Counted from the stretch's first letter, positions 28,217-38,842 are shown. The stretch is DNA of 64,000 nt from Saprospiraceae bacterium (GCA_016715405.1 JADKAE010000007.1:200065-264064); one strand, 5' to 3'. Made by a program: numbers and translations. Notes: generated from the letters alone by a model not told the origin.

Positions 28217-30282
28217 TCAACTACCCGGAAAGTTCATCTTTCGGACCAATGCCTTAAAGCGGGGGTGGCTCCGAAGTGTGTCCCAAAATGGATCTATTGG
28301 AATGGAAATGAGCCAATTGGCATGCCGTCTGTATGCATCGTCAAGCATGGCCAATGCTTTGTCCTGCTGGTTAAGGCTCAAATAGGCCATGGCTAGCTCT
28401 ACCGGCGCCGTTTCAGTCAGTGGGCCGGCTTTTAATAAGTCGTCGATGATCTTTTGCGCAGCCTTGGCATTTCCCGTTTTGGCTTTCGCCATAGCCAGGT
28501 GCAGTTGGGTCCAATCTTCTCCGTCGGAAGCATCTACACATTGTTGGAAATAGCGTTCAGCCGCAGCATATTGTCCGCGGGTATAGGCAATTAATCCCAA
28601 TATCCAGTGGGTCTCGCTATTGGAAGGATAAAGCGCTAACATCTCTTTGCCTATTTTTTCTGCCCGGTCGTATCGCTTCGCCATGCGGTATATATCGGCG
28701 AGGTCTATATTGTACTCCAGGTTGAAAGGATCTAATGAAACGGCTTTTTCTATTTGCACGATCGCCTCGTCAAAATTGCCGGATATGGCGTGATACCAGC
28801 CCAGATCGAGATAAGCCCGGGCTTCAGATGGATTGTGGCGTATGGCCAGTTCCAGCGAAGAACGGGCTTCCTCCCATTTCCAGTCGTACCACAGGTTTAC
28901 AGCGCCCAATACGGCATGGGCGTAAGCCAGTGTGCTGTCATAGCGCAGGGCTTGCTGGGCATACATCCTGGCTTTCGGAAAAGCCTCGTCGGAAGGAAGC
29001 ATATTACTCCAGGCCTGCCACAAATAGGTGTTTCCCAATCCCGCGTATGCCAGGGCAAACTGGGAATCGAGGGCGATAGCCTCGCTAAAAAAAGCCAGCG
29101 CCTCGTCCACGCCTTCCGCCCGTTGACTTAGCATGTATTTACCGCGCAGATACGATTCGTAGGCGGCCTGGTTATTTGTACTCGGTTTGACGAGCGACTG
29201 TTCTTTTTCTTGATAAGAATGCCCGCCAGTTGATTGACAACCGCCTGGGCAATTTCTTCCTGTATGGTAAAGATGTCGCTGATCTGCCTGTCGTAAGTAG
29301 ACGACCAAAGGTGAAACCCGTCTTTGGTGTTGATGAGCTGCGCAGTGATGCGCAATTGATCTCCGGCTTTGCGTACACTACCTTCTAAAATAGTAGATAC
29401 CCCTAATTGTGTGCCGATTTCCCTAACATCTGTTTTTTCATCTCTAAACGAAAACGAAGAGGTACGCCCCGCTACCCGCAATCCTTCTACATGGGTAAGC
29501 GCGTTGAGTATTTCTTCGGCGATGCCGTCGCCAAAATAAGCCTGGTCGCGCTCCGGACTCATATCCTTGAATGGCAATACGGCAATGGATGGACTTTCCG
29601 AGTGAGCTACGGTCAGCGGTTTATCCGATGTATAAAAACCGCTATATCGGAGCGCTATAATAGTTGCGATGGTCAGGATAACAGCTCCGGCTAATATATA
29701 GTACATCCGGGCTGACGAGGGAATCCGCGCTCCCTTTGCATCTCCTTTCGGCAGGTTGAACTCACCCCGCTTGAGTGAAGGGAATCCGTCACCTGCCAAC
29801 CCGTAAATGGCCATCGGGCGCTCTACGTTTTTTAGCGAAAAATTGCCGATCTCTACGATGCGAAATTCGGGATGGCTCCGGATGTCTTCCCATACCCGGG
29901 CGGTAAATAATACAGCACCGGGAGGCGCCAGCGACTGAACCCGGGAAGCCAGGTTTACCCCGTCGCCGTATAATTCATCGCCTTCCCTTACTACGTCGCC
30001 AATATGGACGCCTATCCGCAAGGGTACCTGGGGCGCTTCCCTCAGCGCAATTTGAATTTCGCGTGCACACTTCACCGCTTCTACCGCGCTGGCGAAAATG
30101 GTGAGACTGCCATCGCCGTAGTGTTGCAGAATTTCACCATGATGCGCCGCTACACGATCACTGAGCACCTGCCGGTAGCGCTTGACACGAGCTACCGCAT
30201 CGGCTTCGTCTTTCTGCATCATGGCCGTGTAACCCATGATATCTGAAAACATTATGGCTGCTAGTCGACGTACAGACGGCAT
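28217..30282 (-). CDS. Class III adenylate/guanylate cyclase fused to TolB-like and TPR domains (frameshifted)
   Basis: About 688 residues. The start MPSVRRLAAIMFSD at 30282 leads into a cyclase catalytic domain: two metal-binding Asp residues (FSDIMGYTAMM and RIGVHIGDVV), GDGSLTIF and LYGDGVNLASRVQ. Then a transmembrane helix (about 195-215), a TolB-like segment (SIAVLPFKDMSPERDQAYF, ILEGSVRKAGDQLRITAQL), and seven or more TPR units. In the T run at 29204-29208 one base is missing: ILIKK should read on as KEQSLVKPSTNNQAAYESYL. This CyaB-TolB-TPR architecture is a known multi-domain sensor type. The nucleotide product is not determined here. Confidence 0.85.
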
Positions 30283-30380
30283 GCTTTCTGGTTTTGCGAG
30301 GCTAAAATTAATCAATTCCCCTCTATTCCCTAACTTTGTCCCGTATTGATAATCTGCCTGCTTTATCTAAATACTTTTTT

Positions 30381-31898
30381 ATGGGCTTTCGCTCTTTTAT
30401 TATCCGGCCTGTAGCCCGGAAAATCGCCGCTGATATCAACCGATGGTCCGCAAATGCCATTGCCGCTCAGGAGAAGGTGTTCCGCCAACTGATCGATAAA
30501 GGCGCCCAAACGGCGTTTGGCCGCGATCACGGCTTTGATAAGATCCGGACGTACGAAGATTTTAAAGCCCAGGTGCCTATCCGCGATTACGAAGGGATAA
30601 AACCCTATGTCGAGCGTATCAAAAATGGGGAAAGTCACGTGTTGTGGCCGGGCCGCCCCGCGTATTTCGCCAAAACTTCCGGGACTACTTCCGGGGTAAA
30701 GTATATACCGCTAACCCGGGACAGTATTCCCAATCATTTCGGCACAGCCCGCAATGCGCTGTTTAATTATTACGCCCGGTCAGGCAAGGGCGACTGGCTC
30801 GACGGTAAAATGATTTTTCTGTCGGGCAGCCCACAACTCGAGGATATAGGCGGCATTCCCACCGGCAGACTTTCGGGTATTGTGAACCACCTGGTGCCTT
30901 CGTGGCTTCGCACCAACCAAATGCCCAGTTATGCTACCAATTGTATCGAAGAATGGGAGGATAAACTCGATAAGATCGTGGAGGAAACACTAAGGGCCGA
31001 TATGCGCCTCATCAGCGGCATCCCACCCTGGGTGCAAATGTACTATGAACGCCTCCTGGAACGCAGCGGCAAGGCTTTTATCAAAGATCTCTTCCCCAAC
31101 TACAGCGTTTTTGCCTACGGAGGCGTAAACTATGAACCCTACCGGGCTCAATTGGAAGCGCTGGTGGGAAAACGCATCGATAGCATCGAAACCTATCCCG
31201 CCTCAGAGGGTTTTATCGCTTTTCAGGATGAACCCGTTTCTAAAGGACTTCTACTCAATGCGGCATCGGGCATTTTTTTCGAATTTATCCCCGCCGATGA
31301 AATCTTTAATGAAAATCCTGCCAGGTTTTCCCTGAAAGAGGTGGAAACCGGCGTAAATTATGCCCTCATTATTAATAACAATGCCGGTCTTTGGGGCTAC
31401 GATATCGGCGATACGGTCGAGTTTGTCTCCCTTAATCCCCCGCGCCTCAAAGTAACCGGAAGGGTCAAACATTATATCTCGGCTTTCGGCGAACACGTGA
31501 TCGGCAAAGAGGTAGAGGAAGCCTTGCTACAAGTAGCCAACCAACAAGGTATCCGAATTGTCGAATTTACAGTGGCCCCCCAGGTCAATCCCCCCGAAGG
31601 AGGAAAACCCTACCACGAATGGTTTGTAGAGTTTGACAATCTCCCCACCGATATCTCCGCCTTGGAAGCAAGCGTTGATACCAATATGATGCTGCAAAAT
31701 ATCTACTATAAGGACCTCATCGAAGGAAATATCCTCCGCCCATTGGTGATTCGCCCGTTAAAAAGGGATGCCTTCCGCGATTATATGAAAACCCAGGGCA
31801 AACTCGGCGGCCAAAATAAAGTACCCCGCCTCTCCAACGACCGAAATATCGCAGAGGCTCTAACCCCCCTACCGCTTATAAGCAAAGCCCATTCCTAA
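30381..31898 (+). CDS. GH3 auxin-responsive promoter family protein (acyl-adenylate ligase-like)
   Basis: About 505 residues beginning MGFRSFIIRPVARKIA at 30381, chosen over a TTG at 30336 because family members start here. GH3-type features: FAKTSGTTSGVKYIPLTRDS (ATP/AMP-binding P-loop-like motif), YGGVNYEPYRAQLE, IETYPASEGFIAFQ and VTGRVKHYISAFGEHVIGKEVEEALL. In plants GH3 enzymes conjugate amino acids to hormones; the substrate of the bacterial forms is unknown. The gene is complete without frameshift. Confidence 0.88.
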   Translation: MGFRSFIIRPVARKIAADINRWSANAIAAQEKVFRQLIDKGAQTAFGRDHGFDKIRTYEDFKAQVPIRDYEGIKPYVERIKNGESHVLWPGRPAYFAKTSGTTSGVKYIPLTRDSIPNHFGTARNALFNYYARSGKGDWLDGKMIFLSGSPQLEDIGGIPTGRLSGIVNHLVPSWLRTNQMPSYATNCIEEWEDKLDKIVEETLRADMRLISGIPPWVQMYYERLLERSGKAFIKDLFPNYSVFAYGGVNYEPYRAQLEALVGKRIDSIETYPASEGFIAFQDEPVSKGLLLNAASGIFFEFIPADEIFNENPARFSLKEVETGVNYALIINNNAGLWGYDIGDTVEFVSLNPPRLKVTGRVKHYISAFGEHVIGKEVEEALLQVANQQGIRIVEFTVAPQVNPPEGGKPYHEWFVEFDNLPTDISALEASVDTNMMLQNIYYKDLIEGNILRPLVIRPLKRDAFRDYMKTQGKLGGQNKVPRLSNDRNIAEALTPLPLISKAHS

Positions 31899-31950
31899 TT
31901 CGTCATTCTTAATTACCTCCTATACGTCGACGCCGTGCGGTCAAGCCCCT

Positions 31951-33045
31951 TTAATTCGAGGTTTTCTTTGGTGATTTTTTGCCGTCGCGGATGTACTCCA
32001 GGCTGATGCGGTCGCCAGGGCGATACAGGGCAATCTGCTCCTGAAGCTCAGGTACCGAGCCCGTACGCACGCTGTTAATACTGATGATCACATCGCCGGC
32101 CTTCAATCCCGCTTGTTGAGCACTGCTGCCCGCTGTGACATCGCTGATAAACACACCGGTAGGGGAGGGGAGTTTCATCTCCCGGGCTATGGCGTCGGTG
32201 ACATCGTCAATTCTTACGCCTAGAATCGCTCGTTTTACGCTGCCGAATTCCCGAAGATCTGCAAATACTTTTCGAACCAGATTGGAGGGTATAGCAAAAG
32301 AATACCCTTCATAGGCGCCCGATTCGCTCATGATGGCGGTATTGATACCTATGAGTTCACCCATGGCGTTGATGAGCGCGCCGCCACTGTTGCCGGGATT
32401 GACAACGGCGTCGGTCTGGATAAAGGATTCTATAGCGTAAGATTCGCGCAATATGCTGATATTGCGTGCCTTGGCACTTACAATGCCCGCTGTGACAGTC
32501 GAATTCAGATTAAACGGATTGCCTACAGCTAAAACCCACTCGCCTACTTCTACCAGGTCGGAGTTGCCAAAAGCAACGGGCTGCAGCCTGGAAGCATTGA
32601 CTTTGAGCAGCGCCAGGTCGGTAGTAGGATCTACGCCTATTACGGTGGCAGTTAGTTTGCGCTTGTCGTGTAAAGTTACTTCGTAATCATTGCCGTCTTC
32701 CAATACGTGGTTGTTGGTGATGATAAAACCATCGGATGACATGATAACCCCCGACCCCGATGAGGTCCTGTATCCATTTACACCCTTGCTGGTAATATTG
32801 ACCACGCTTGCCGTAGCCTGCCGGGAAATCACCCTGAAATCGGGCGCTATTTCGCCGTTGAGCAACTTCGGACTCACGTTTATTGCCGGGTTTTGGTCAC
32901 CCGGTTGGTAATTGGTAAATTGTACGTTAGCATCTTGCGATTGCTGCGCCGGAGCAGCACTTGGCAATGTGTATTGGAATAACAGGAAGGCAAAACAGGC
33001 GCTCAAAAACGCCACTGCCACGTACGAGGCGAGTTGTTTAATCAT
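31951..33045 (-). CDS. HtrA/DegP-type serine protease with one PDZ domain
   Basis: 364 residues: one N-terminal membrane anchor (about 8-26), trypsin-like domain with His in ITNNHVLEDG, Asp in PTTDLALLKV and Ser in NPGNSGGALI, then one PDZ domain (VFISDVTAGSSAQQAGLKAG DVIISIN). It degrades or refolds damaged periplasmic proteins. A possible frameshift lies in the T run at 31975-31980: with one more base the end reads KITKENLELKGLDRTAST and stops at 31913, which I think is the true end. It converges with GH3. Confidence 0.9.
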   Translation of the reverse strand: MIKQLASYVAVAFLSACFAFLLFQYTLPSAAPAQQSQDANVQFTNYQPGDQNPAINVSPKLLNGEIAPDFRVISRQATASVVNITSKGVNGYRTSSGSGVIMSSDGFIITNNHVLEDGNDYEVTLHDKRKLTATVIGVDPTTDLALLKVNASRLQPVAFGNSDLVEVGEWVLAVGNPFNLNSTVTAGIVSAKARNISILRESYAIESFIQTDAVVNPGNSGGALINAMGELIGINTAIMSESGAYEGYSFAIPSNLVRKVFADLREFGSVKRAILGVRIDDVTDAIAREMKLPSPTGVFISDVTAGSSAQQAGLKAGDVIISINSVRTGSVPELQEQIALYRPGDRISLEYIRDGKKSPKKTSN

Positions 33046-33104
33046 GGTCGTTCAGTTTTTTTATCAGGTGGTTCTTTTTATTAACGCCTGATCCTGCCTT
33101 TCGG

Positions 33105-33132
33105 TTATATGGATGTACGCTAATCCATATAA
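33105..33132. promoter_or_regulatory. Perfect 10-bp inverted repeat upstream of htrA
   Basis: TTATATGGAT at 33105-33114 and ATCCATATAA at 33123-33132, eight bases apart, 60-87 bases upstream of the htrA start. On the minus strand no T run follows it, so it is not a usual terminator; an operator is possible. Confidence 0.4.
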
Positions 33133-33212
33133 AAAAAGAACCGCCCTTGAGCGGCGGCCCTTATGACATTCATGAGAAAACCACTTATGGAGTAAATAGG
33201 CAAGAATCCTTT

Positions 33213-34034
33213 TTATTGCTCGTCCAGCAGGTACAATTGGTATTGCTCAATTAAGGAAACGAGCTGTTCGGCATAATCATCACTGTTAGCGTACCCTTCT
33301 TTTTCCAACCCTTTCGCCCATTTTTTGTAGCTACTTTCGAGGTCGAACAAATCGGGATGCGCCGTCTTCAAATACTGACTGTGGGCCCTCCAGCTTTCCC
33401 AGGCGCTTTCATAGCTGTGCTCGCCCAGTTGGGCAGGAAAGTGATTGTTGCTGTTTTTGGCCGACTTACATTGCCCGGCCTGGCTCTCCAGCAGTCCCTG
33501 CGCCATTTTAATGCTGGCCGGGATGCCGTATTTTTGCATTTCTACCTGCGCTACCCTCGAAAACCGACGGATGTAGGACCTGGCCAGTCCGGCTTCGATA
33601 ACAATAGGAGCGCTAAGCTCTTTTTTGTTGCCAAACCGAAAAAAATCGCCTACGCTAAACCGGTTGGCATCCAGCTTTACAGGCCTCACATCCCCTTGCT
33701 CATTGCTTACTTCCGAAGCAGCCCCCGGCGCGCGCATATTGATCGAAAATTGGATGTCCTTTTTTAAAATGATGAATAACAAAAAGGCAGCCAACCCGAT
33801 TTTGTACCACGATATGCGAATGCCCTGGAAGGCTCCGGCCGTAAACCGGTGGAAATAGTATTTCAATGCCACCCATATTTTAAGAATACCCAGCCAGATG
33901 TGTTTGAGTATCATACTCAGGGTAATATCCTGCAAGGCAATATAGTCGTAGTCCCGGCGTACGCCTTGCTGGCGGCTCGTAACCGGCCCCTTCTTCCCGG
34001 AAGCCGAATAATCGGTGTATTGATCGTTTTTCAT
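33213..34034 (-). CDS. Glucosaminidase-domain protein, membrane anchored, with shortened catalytic region
   Basis: About 273 residues starting MKNDQYTDYSASG (34034). A basic cytoplasmic N-terminus, one membrane helix (about residues 75-95, YKIGLAAFLLFIILKK), then a glucosaminidase (GH73-like) domain with the conserved GIPASIKMAQGLLESQAGQ and WESWRAHSQYLK. Compared with the family, the stretch between NSNNHF and ESAWESWRAH lacks roughly 20-25 residues that normally carry the GIKC...H...DD loop. It may act on peptidoglycan. A deletion or paired frameshifts could explain the gap; function is uncertain. Confidence 0.72.
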   Translation of the reverse strand: MKNDQYTDYSASGKKGPVTSRQQGVRRDYDYIALQDITLSMILKHIWLGILKIWVALKYYFHRFTAGAFQGIRISWYKIGLAAFLLFIILKKDIQFSINMRAPGAASEVSNEQGDVRPVKLDANRFSVGDFFRFGNKKELSAPIVIEAGLARSYIRRFSRVAQVEMQKYGIPASIKMAQGLLESQAGQCKSAKNSNNHFPAQLGEHSYESAWESWRAHSQYLKTAHPDLFDLESSYKKWAKGLEKEGYANSDDYAEQLVSLIEQYQLYLLDEQ

Positions 34035-34260
34035 ACGCAGCAAAGCTTTTGTTGTGCTTAATACGTCATGCACTTTTTGTTTGATATATCGTTATCGACA
34101 ACAAATATAAAACACTTTGTTTATTATGTCAATACTAACCCTTCTTTTTGTTTATTTATTTTTTTTCCGTCATCGCAACCTTTTGCGTCTCTACCGAATT
34201 TGTTCTATTATTGACAGTTGATACCCGCAGTGAACAACAGCCCTAACACGAGCACATAAT

Positions 34261-36314
34261 ATGAATCGATTACAATTCGAAACCAGTCCCTACCTGCGCC
34301 AGCACATGCACAATCCGGTAGATTGGTTCGCCTGGAAGCCGGAAGCTTTTGAAAAAGCCAAAAAAGACAACAAACCCATTTTAGTCAGTATCGGCTATTC
34401 TACCTGCCATTGGTGCCATGTGATGGAACGGGAATCGTTCGAGGACCGCGAAGTGGCGGAGTTTATGAACGACCATTTTATTAATATAAAAGTAGATAGG
34501 GAAGAGCGCCCTGACGTGGACCAGATCTATATGGAAGCCTGCCAGATTATCAGCGGCGGCGGCGGCTGGCCCCTCAATTGTTTTCTTACGCCCGACGGAC
34601 GCCCCTTTTATGCCGGCACGTATTTCCCCCCCAAACCTGCCTACAACAGACCCTCCTGGCTACAGGTGCTGGGGAATATTTCCCGAAATTTCCAGCAACG
34701 GCGCGAAGTGGTGGAAGACCAGGCCGACAAGCTCACCGAAATGATTGCCCGCACCGACCGCACGTTCCTCCCCAACCAATTGCCCGATCTGGACGATTCC
34801 GCTCTGTTTACCCCGGCCATGATGGACGATATCTATGCCAACCTGTCCAAAAGTTTTGATAAACTCGACGGCGGCTTCGGCAGCGCACCCAAGTTTCCCG
34901 GGGTGATGTCCCTGCAATGGTTGCTCCACTATTATTATTTTACCGGCACACAAGCTGCCGCCGATCACGTTTACTTTTCGCTCGATAAGATGATCGGCGG
35001 AGGGATTTACGATCATCTCGGTGGAGGATTTGCCCGCTATGCTACCGACAGAGCCTGGCGTATCCCCATTTTGAAAAGATGTTGTACGATAATGCCCTAC
35101 TGGTTAGCCTCTTGTCGGAAGTGTATAGCTTGTCGCAATCGGCATATTATAAAAAAACGATCACGGATACGCTTGATTTTATCGAACGGGAGATGACCAG
35201 TCCCGAAGGCGCTTTCTACAGCGCGCTCGACGCCGACTCGGAAGGCGTGGAGGGGAAATTTTATGTGTGGACTTACAGCGAAATCACCGAAGCCCTGGGA
35301 AAGGATGCTGCCGGGTTCTGCGATTTCTATGGCGTTACCCCCGAAGGAAACTGGGAGCACACCAATATATTATGGCAGCCTCATAAGCTCGAGGTTTTTG
35401 CCGCCGAACACGGGGTTTCGCCTTCAGAATTGTCGGACCGCCTCGACGCCGGCCGCCGCAAACTGATGGCGCTGCGCGATCAACGTATCCGCCCCGGCCT
35501 CGATGACAAAATATTACTGAGCTGGAATGCCCTCCAATGTAAGGCCTACGCGCAAGCCTACCGGGCACTGGGCGTAGATGCCTACCGCGAAGCGGCGTTG
35601 CGCAACCTGCGCTTTCTGCAACAAAAAATGACCCAACCGGGTAAACTCGATTTGTTCCACACGTATAAAGACGGCGTCGCCCAATACGATGCTTTCCTGG
35701 AAGACTACGCCTTTTTTATTGATGCGCTGCTGGAGGCTTATTACCTCACTTTCGATACGGCCTGGCTGGATGCCGCCGATAGCTATGCGGATTTCGTGAT
35801 CCGCCATTTCCTGGATGAGGAAACCCGGTTGTTTTATTTTACCGCCGAAAGCCAGCAGGATATCCTTATGCGAAAAAAAGAACTGTACGATTCGGCAACC
35901 CCTTCCGGCAATTCCACGATGGTTACCAATCTGCTCAAATTGGGTATATTGCTCGACAAACCGGCTTACCGGGAGCAGGCAGCCACTATGTGCCGCCAAC
36001 TTGCCGATAGCGTCACTAAATACCCTTCTTCCTTTTCCCGCTGGGCTATCGGCATATCGACACTGGCCTACGGTATGCGCGAAATAGCCATAACCGGCGC
36101 CCATGCCCATACAGAAGCCCGGGCACTGCTTGGCGCCTATTTGCCTCAGAAAGTGCTGATGGCTACCACTGAAACCAATGACAATTACCCGCTGCTGGCC
36201 GGAAAAATTGTCGGCGCCGACACAAATATTTTTATTTGTAAAGACTATGCATGCCGCTTGCCCGTTTCTACTTTAGCGCAAGCCTTACAATTACTCAAAC
36301 CGGAAAGGCTATGA
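34261..36314 (+). CDS. YyaL/SSP411-type thioredoxin-domain protein (DUF255) (frameshifted)
   Basis: About 685 residues. N-terminal thioredoxin-like domain with STCHWCHVMERESF (C49-C52) and the (alpha/alpha)6 glycosidase-like C-terminal domain (GGIYDHLGGGFARYATD, GKFYVWTYSEI, LLSWNALQCKAYAQAYRAL). In the C run at 35064-35067 one base is missing; W-R-I-P should read HFEKMLYDNALLVSLLSEVY. The family (bacterial YyaL, mammalian SPATA20) has no settled enzymatic function. The last four bases overlap the next start (ATGA), so it is co-transcribed with the PorP/SprF gene. Confidence 0.88.
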
Positions 36315-37276
36315 AGGTACTATTACAACTCATTGTACTGTTATTGACTGCTGCCACGGGGTTCGCCCAGCAAGCCGCCCAATACAGTATGTATAATTTT
36401 AATCAACTCAACTTTAATCCCGCATACGCCGGTTTAGAACAATCGCTGAGCCTGAGCGCAGGTTTGCGAAGGCAATGGACCGGCCTCGAAGGAAGCCCCT
36501 CTACCCAATATCTCACCGCGCATATGCCTTTATATATAGCGGGCGGAGGGGTAGGTTTTATCGTAGAGAACGACGAATTAGGAGCAGAACGGCTTACTTC
36601 GGCCTCCGTGGCATTTAATTACCAGTTGGAAGCAACCCGCGGCGTATGGTCGCTGGGAGTAGGAGGAGGTCTTGTGCAACGCAGCCTCGACGGTGCTAAA
36701 TTGCGCACGCCCGGCGGTATTTATACGGAACCCGGCGGTATCAACCACGAAGACGACCTGCTGCCCCTGGGCGTAGAAAGCGGTTCTACCCCCACCTTCC
36801 ATGCCGGATTGTATTTCCAATCTGAAAAGCTGGATGCCGGTATTGCCGTCAGACACCTTACCGCCCCCAAAACGCCCGTCGGCGAATTGCAACTCGAACT
36901 CAGCCGGGCATATTTCTTTCACCTGGGCTTACACTTTGAACTCAGCAGCAGCCTTTCACTACACCCCTCGGTGATGATACAATCCGATGTGGTGCAAACC
37001 CAGGGCTTCGCTTCAATATTATTTAGTTATAACGACAATATCTCCGCAGGGCTGGCGTTCAGAGGTTATAGCAGTAATTCACTCGATGCTGCCGTAATTA
37101 TGGCAGGTGTTAAATTGAGTGAAAAATTATCGCTAGGTTATGCCTTCGACCTTACACTATCGGGGCTGAGCGCGGTAAATAACGGCTCACATGAAATTGC
37201 ACTGAATTACAATCTTGGCAAATTATTGGGCGCCGGCCGCCCCCCTAGAATCATCTACAACCCCAGATCCAATTAA
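36311..37276 (+). CDS. PorP/SprF family type IX secretion membrane protein
   Basis: About 321 residues. Signal peptide MKVLLQLIVLLLTAATGFAQ, then QYSMYNFNQLNFNPAYAGLE, the diagnostic start of PorP/SprF proteins. The rest is an outer-membrane beta-barrel-like sequence with alternating hydrophobics and GLAFRGYSSN and GYAFDLTLSGL. These proteins assist secretion or attachment of particular type IX cargo, often adhesins, and are encoded beside such substrates. Here the gene precedes gldKLMN by 197 bases. Start at 36311 overlaps the previous stop codon. Confidence 0.88.
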   Translation: MKVLLQLIVLLLTAATGFAQQAAQYSMYNFNQLNFNPAYAGLEQSLSLSAGLRRQWTGLEGSPSTQYLTAHMPLYIAGGGVGFIVENDELGAERLTSASVAFNYQLEATRGVWSLGVGGGLVQRSLDGAKLRTPGGIYTEPGGINHEDDLLPLGVESGSTPTFHAGLYFQSEKLDAGIAVRHLTAPKTPVGELQLELSRAYFFHLGLHFELSSSLSLHPSVMIQSDVVQTQGFASILFSYNDNISAGLAFRGYSSNSLDAAVIMAGVKLSEKLSLGYAFDLTLSGLSAVNNGSHEIALNYNLGKLLGAGRPPRIIYNPRSN

Positions 37277-37354
37277 GCCCCTTGTGGCTATTTTTATTTG
37301 TTGTTTATGCCGGCTATATGCCTTTTTATCGGCCTATATGTTAAACTTTGGCAT

Positions 37355-37362
37355 TACTTTTG
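37355..37362 (+). promoter_or_regulatory. Possible -7 box TACTTTTG upstream of gldK
   Basis: TACTTTTG fits TAnnTTTG but lies 111 bases before the gldK ATG and has no TTTG at the -33 distance. Low-confidence start of the gldKLMN unit. Confidence 0.25.
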
Positions 37363-37473
37363 CAAATCGCTAAGATAATTTTTGGTAAATTTTTCAAACG
37401 GTCTATATTTACGGTCGCTTTAGAAGACCATATTTTTACTTTTTTTATCTGAAGGAAAACTCGGGTGTTACTT

Positions 37474-38718
37474 ATGAAAAATGTACTCAAATTTGCACTA
37501 GTACTGCTGGTGCTGGTGGTTTCTTCTTGTGGCAGACGCGAGAACGGTGAATTAGTAGGCGTACTCGATCGTCCGGCATGGAAAGGTATCAATCCATATG
37601 GTATGGTTTACATACCTTCCGGCACGCTGCACATCGGTCCCAGCGACCAAGACATCACCAACACATTCGTACAGCGTACCAAATCAATCTCTATCCAGGG
37701 GTTCTACATGGATGACACAGAGGTTACGAACAACGAATACCGTCAGTTCGTCTATTGGGTACGCGACTCGATCGCACACTCCTACCTGGATCACTACATC
37801 GAAGACGAAGAGTCGGGCGAACAACGCATCGACTGGGAATACGAGATCGATTGGGCCGACGAAGCCCTGGCCGATCTGTACTACCAGGGGGATGACCGCT
37901 TTGCCGGCAAAAAAGAACTCGACGTGAGCAAACTCGTGTACGAGTACGAATGGTACGATTGGCAAAAAGCTGCTCACGACCGTGGTAAGTCGCCCAGAAA
38001 CTCTTTTATCAAGCGTAAGAAGGTGAATATTTATCCCGATACGCTGGTTTGGGTTCGCGATTTCTCTTACTCTTATAACGAGCCGCTCACCCGTAACTAT
38101 TTCTGGCACCCTGCTTTCGACGACTACCCCGTGGTGGGTGTCGACTGGCACACCTCCAACGCCTTCTGCTATTGGAGAACCAAGCTCTGGAATACTTACC
38201 AGCAAACCCGTGGCGATGGCGTAAATACGGAAGACTTCCGTCTGCCCACCGAACACGAATGGGAATACGCAGCCCGCGGCGGCCACGATAGCGCACCATT
38301 CCCCTGGGGCGGTTATTATACCCGCAACGCAAAAGGCTGTCTGCTGGCTAACTTCAAACCAGGCCGGGGCAATTACCCCGAAGATGGCGGCCAGTATACC
38401 GTGCGCGCTGATGCCTACTTCCCCAACGACTTCGGCCTCTATAATATGGCAGGCAACGTGTCGGAATGGACAAGCTCGGCTTTCTACGAAAACTCCTACT
38501 CTTTTGTCCACGACCTGAACCCGGATATCCGCTATGACGCCAAGGACGACGATCCCGACTCCTGGAAGCGCAAAGTAATCCGCGGCGGCTCCTGGAAAGA
38601 TATCATGCACTTTATGCAAACGAGCACACGCAACTGGGAATTCCAGGATACTACCAAATCCTATATCGGTTTCCGCGGCGTTTTGACCTTCTTGGGTCGC
38701 TCGGCTAACGACTTCTAA
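37474..38718 (+). CDS. gldK: GldK, T9SS outer-membrane ring lipoprotein
   Basis: About 414 residues. A signal peptide ends in VVSSC, so the Cys is lipidated. The body is the FGE/SUMF1-like GldK/PorK domain: IPSGTLHIGPSD, MDDTEVTNNEYRQFVYW, PVVGVDWHTSNAFCYWRT, FRLPTEHEWEYAARGG, GLYNMAGNVSEWTSSAFYEN and VIRGGSWKDIMHFMQ. GldK forms the periplasmic ring with GldN that joins the outer-membrane part of the type IX secretion apparatus. I chose the ATG at 37474, which gives a good signal peptide. It is first of the gldKLMN set; a strong hairpin follows it. Confidence 0.95.
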   Translation: MKNVLKFALVLLVLVVSSCGRRENGELVGVLDRPAWKGINPYGMVYIPSGTLHIGPSDQDITNTFVQRTKSISIQGFYMDDTEVTNNEYRQFVYWVRDSIAHSYLDHYIEDEESGEQRIDWEYEIDWADEALADLYYQGDDRFAGKKELDVSKLVYEYEWYDWQKAAHDRGKSPRNSFIKRKKVNIYPDTLVWVRDFSYSYNEPLTRNYFWHPAFDDYPVVGVDWHTSNAFCYWRTKLWNTYQQTRGDGVNTEDFRLPTEHEWEYAARGGHDSAPFPWGGYYTRNAKGCLLANFKPGRGNYPEDGGQYTVRADAYFPNDFGLYNMAGNVSEWTSSAFYENSYSFVHDLNPDIRYDAKDDDPDSWKRKVIRGGSWKDIMHFMQTSTRNWEFQDTTKSYIGFRGVLTFLGRSANDF

Positions 38719-38735
38719 GCATAATGAATAATAAT

Positions 38736-38810
38736 CAGAGGGTGTCTCACAAGTCGATTACGGAAATTTCACAACCGACTTGTCAGACGCCCTCTGTCGT
38801 TTTATTATAT
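38736..38810 (+). terminator. Strong hairpin with T-rich tail between gldK and gldL
   Basis: Left arm 38736-38756 and right arm 38776-38796 pair at 19 of 21 positions, 19-base loop, followed by TCGTTTTATTATA. The shape is that of an intrinsic terminator, but gldL, gldM and gldN lie just downstream, so it may act as an attenuator. Confidence 0.6.
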
Positions 38811-38842
38811 GTTTACTAAACTTCCAAAAGTTTAGTAAACAT
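38809..38842. other. Perfect 15-bp inverted repeat with 4-base loop in the gldK-gldL gap
   Basis: ATGTTTACTAAACTT, loop CCAA, then its exact complement. It stands right after the first hairpin and before a T-rich stretch at 38855-38870. It may be a second terminator-like hairpin or a protein-binding site. Confidence 0.55.

Noticed and set aside
37474..38718. GldK as a second DGR target because it also has an FGE-type fold
   Set aside because: Its RGGSW is followed by ordinary mixed codons and a fixed sequence typical of GldK, without the NNC pattern.
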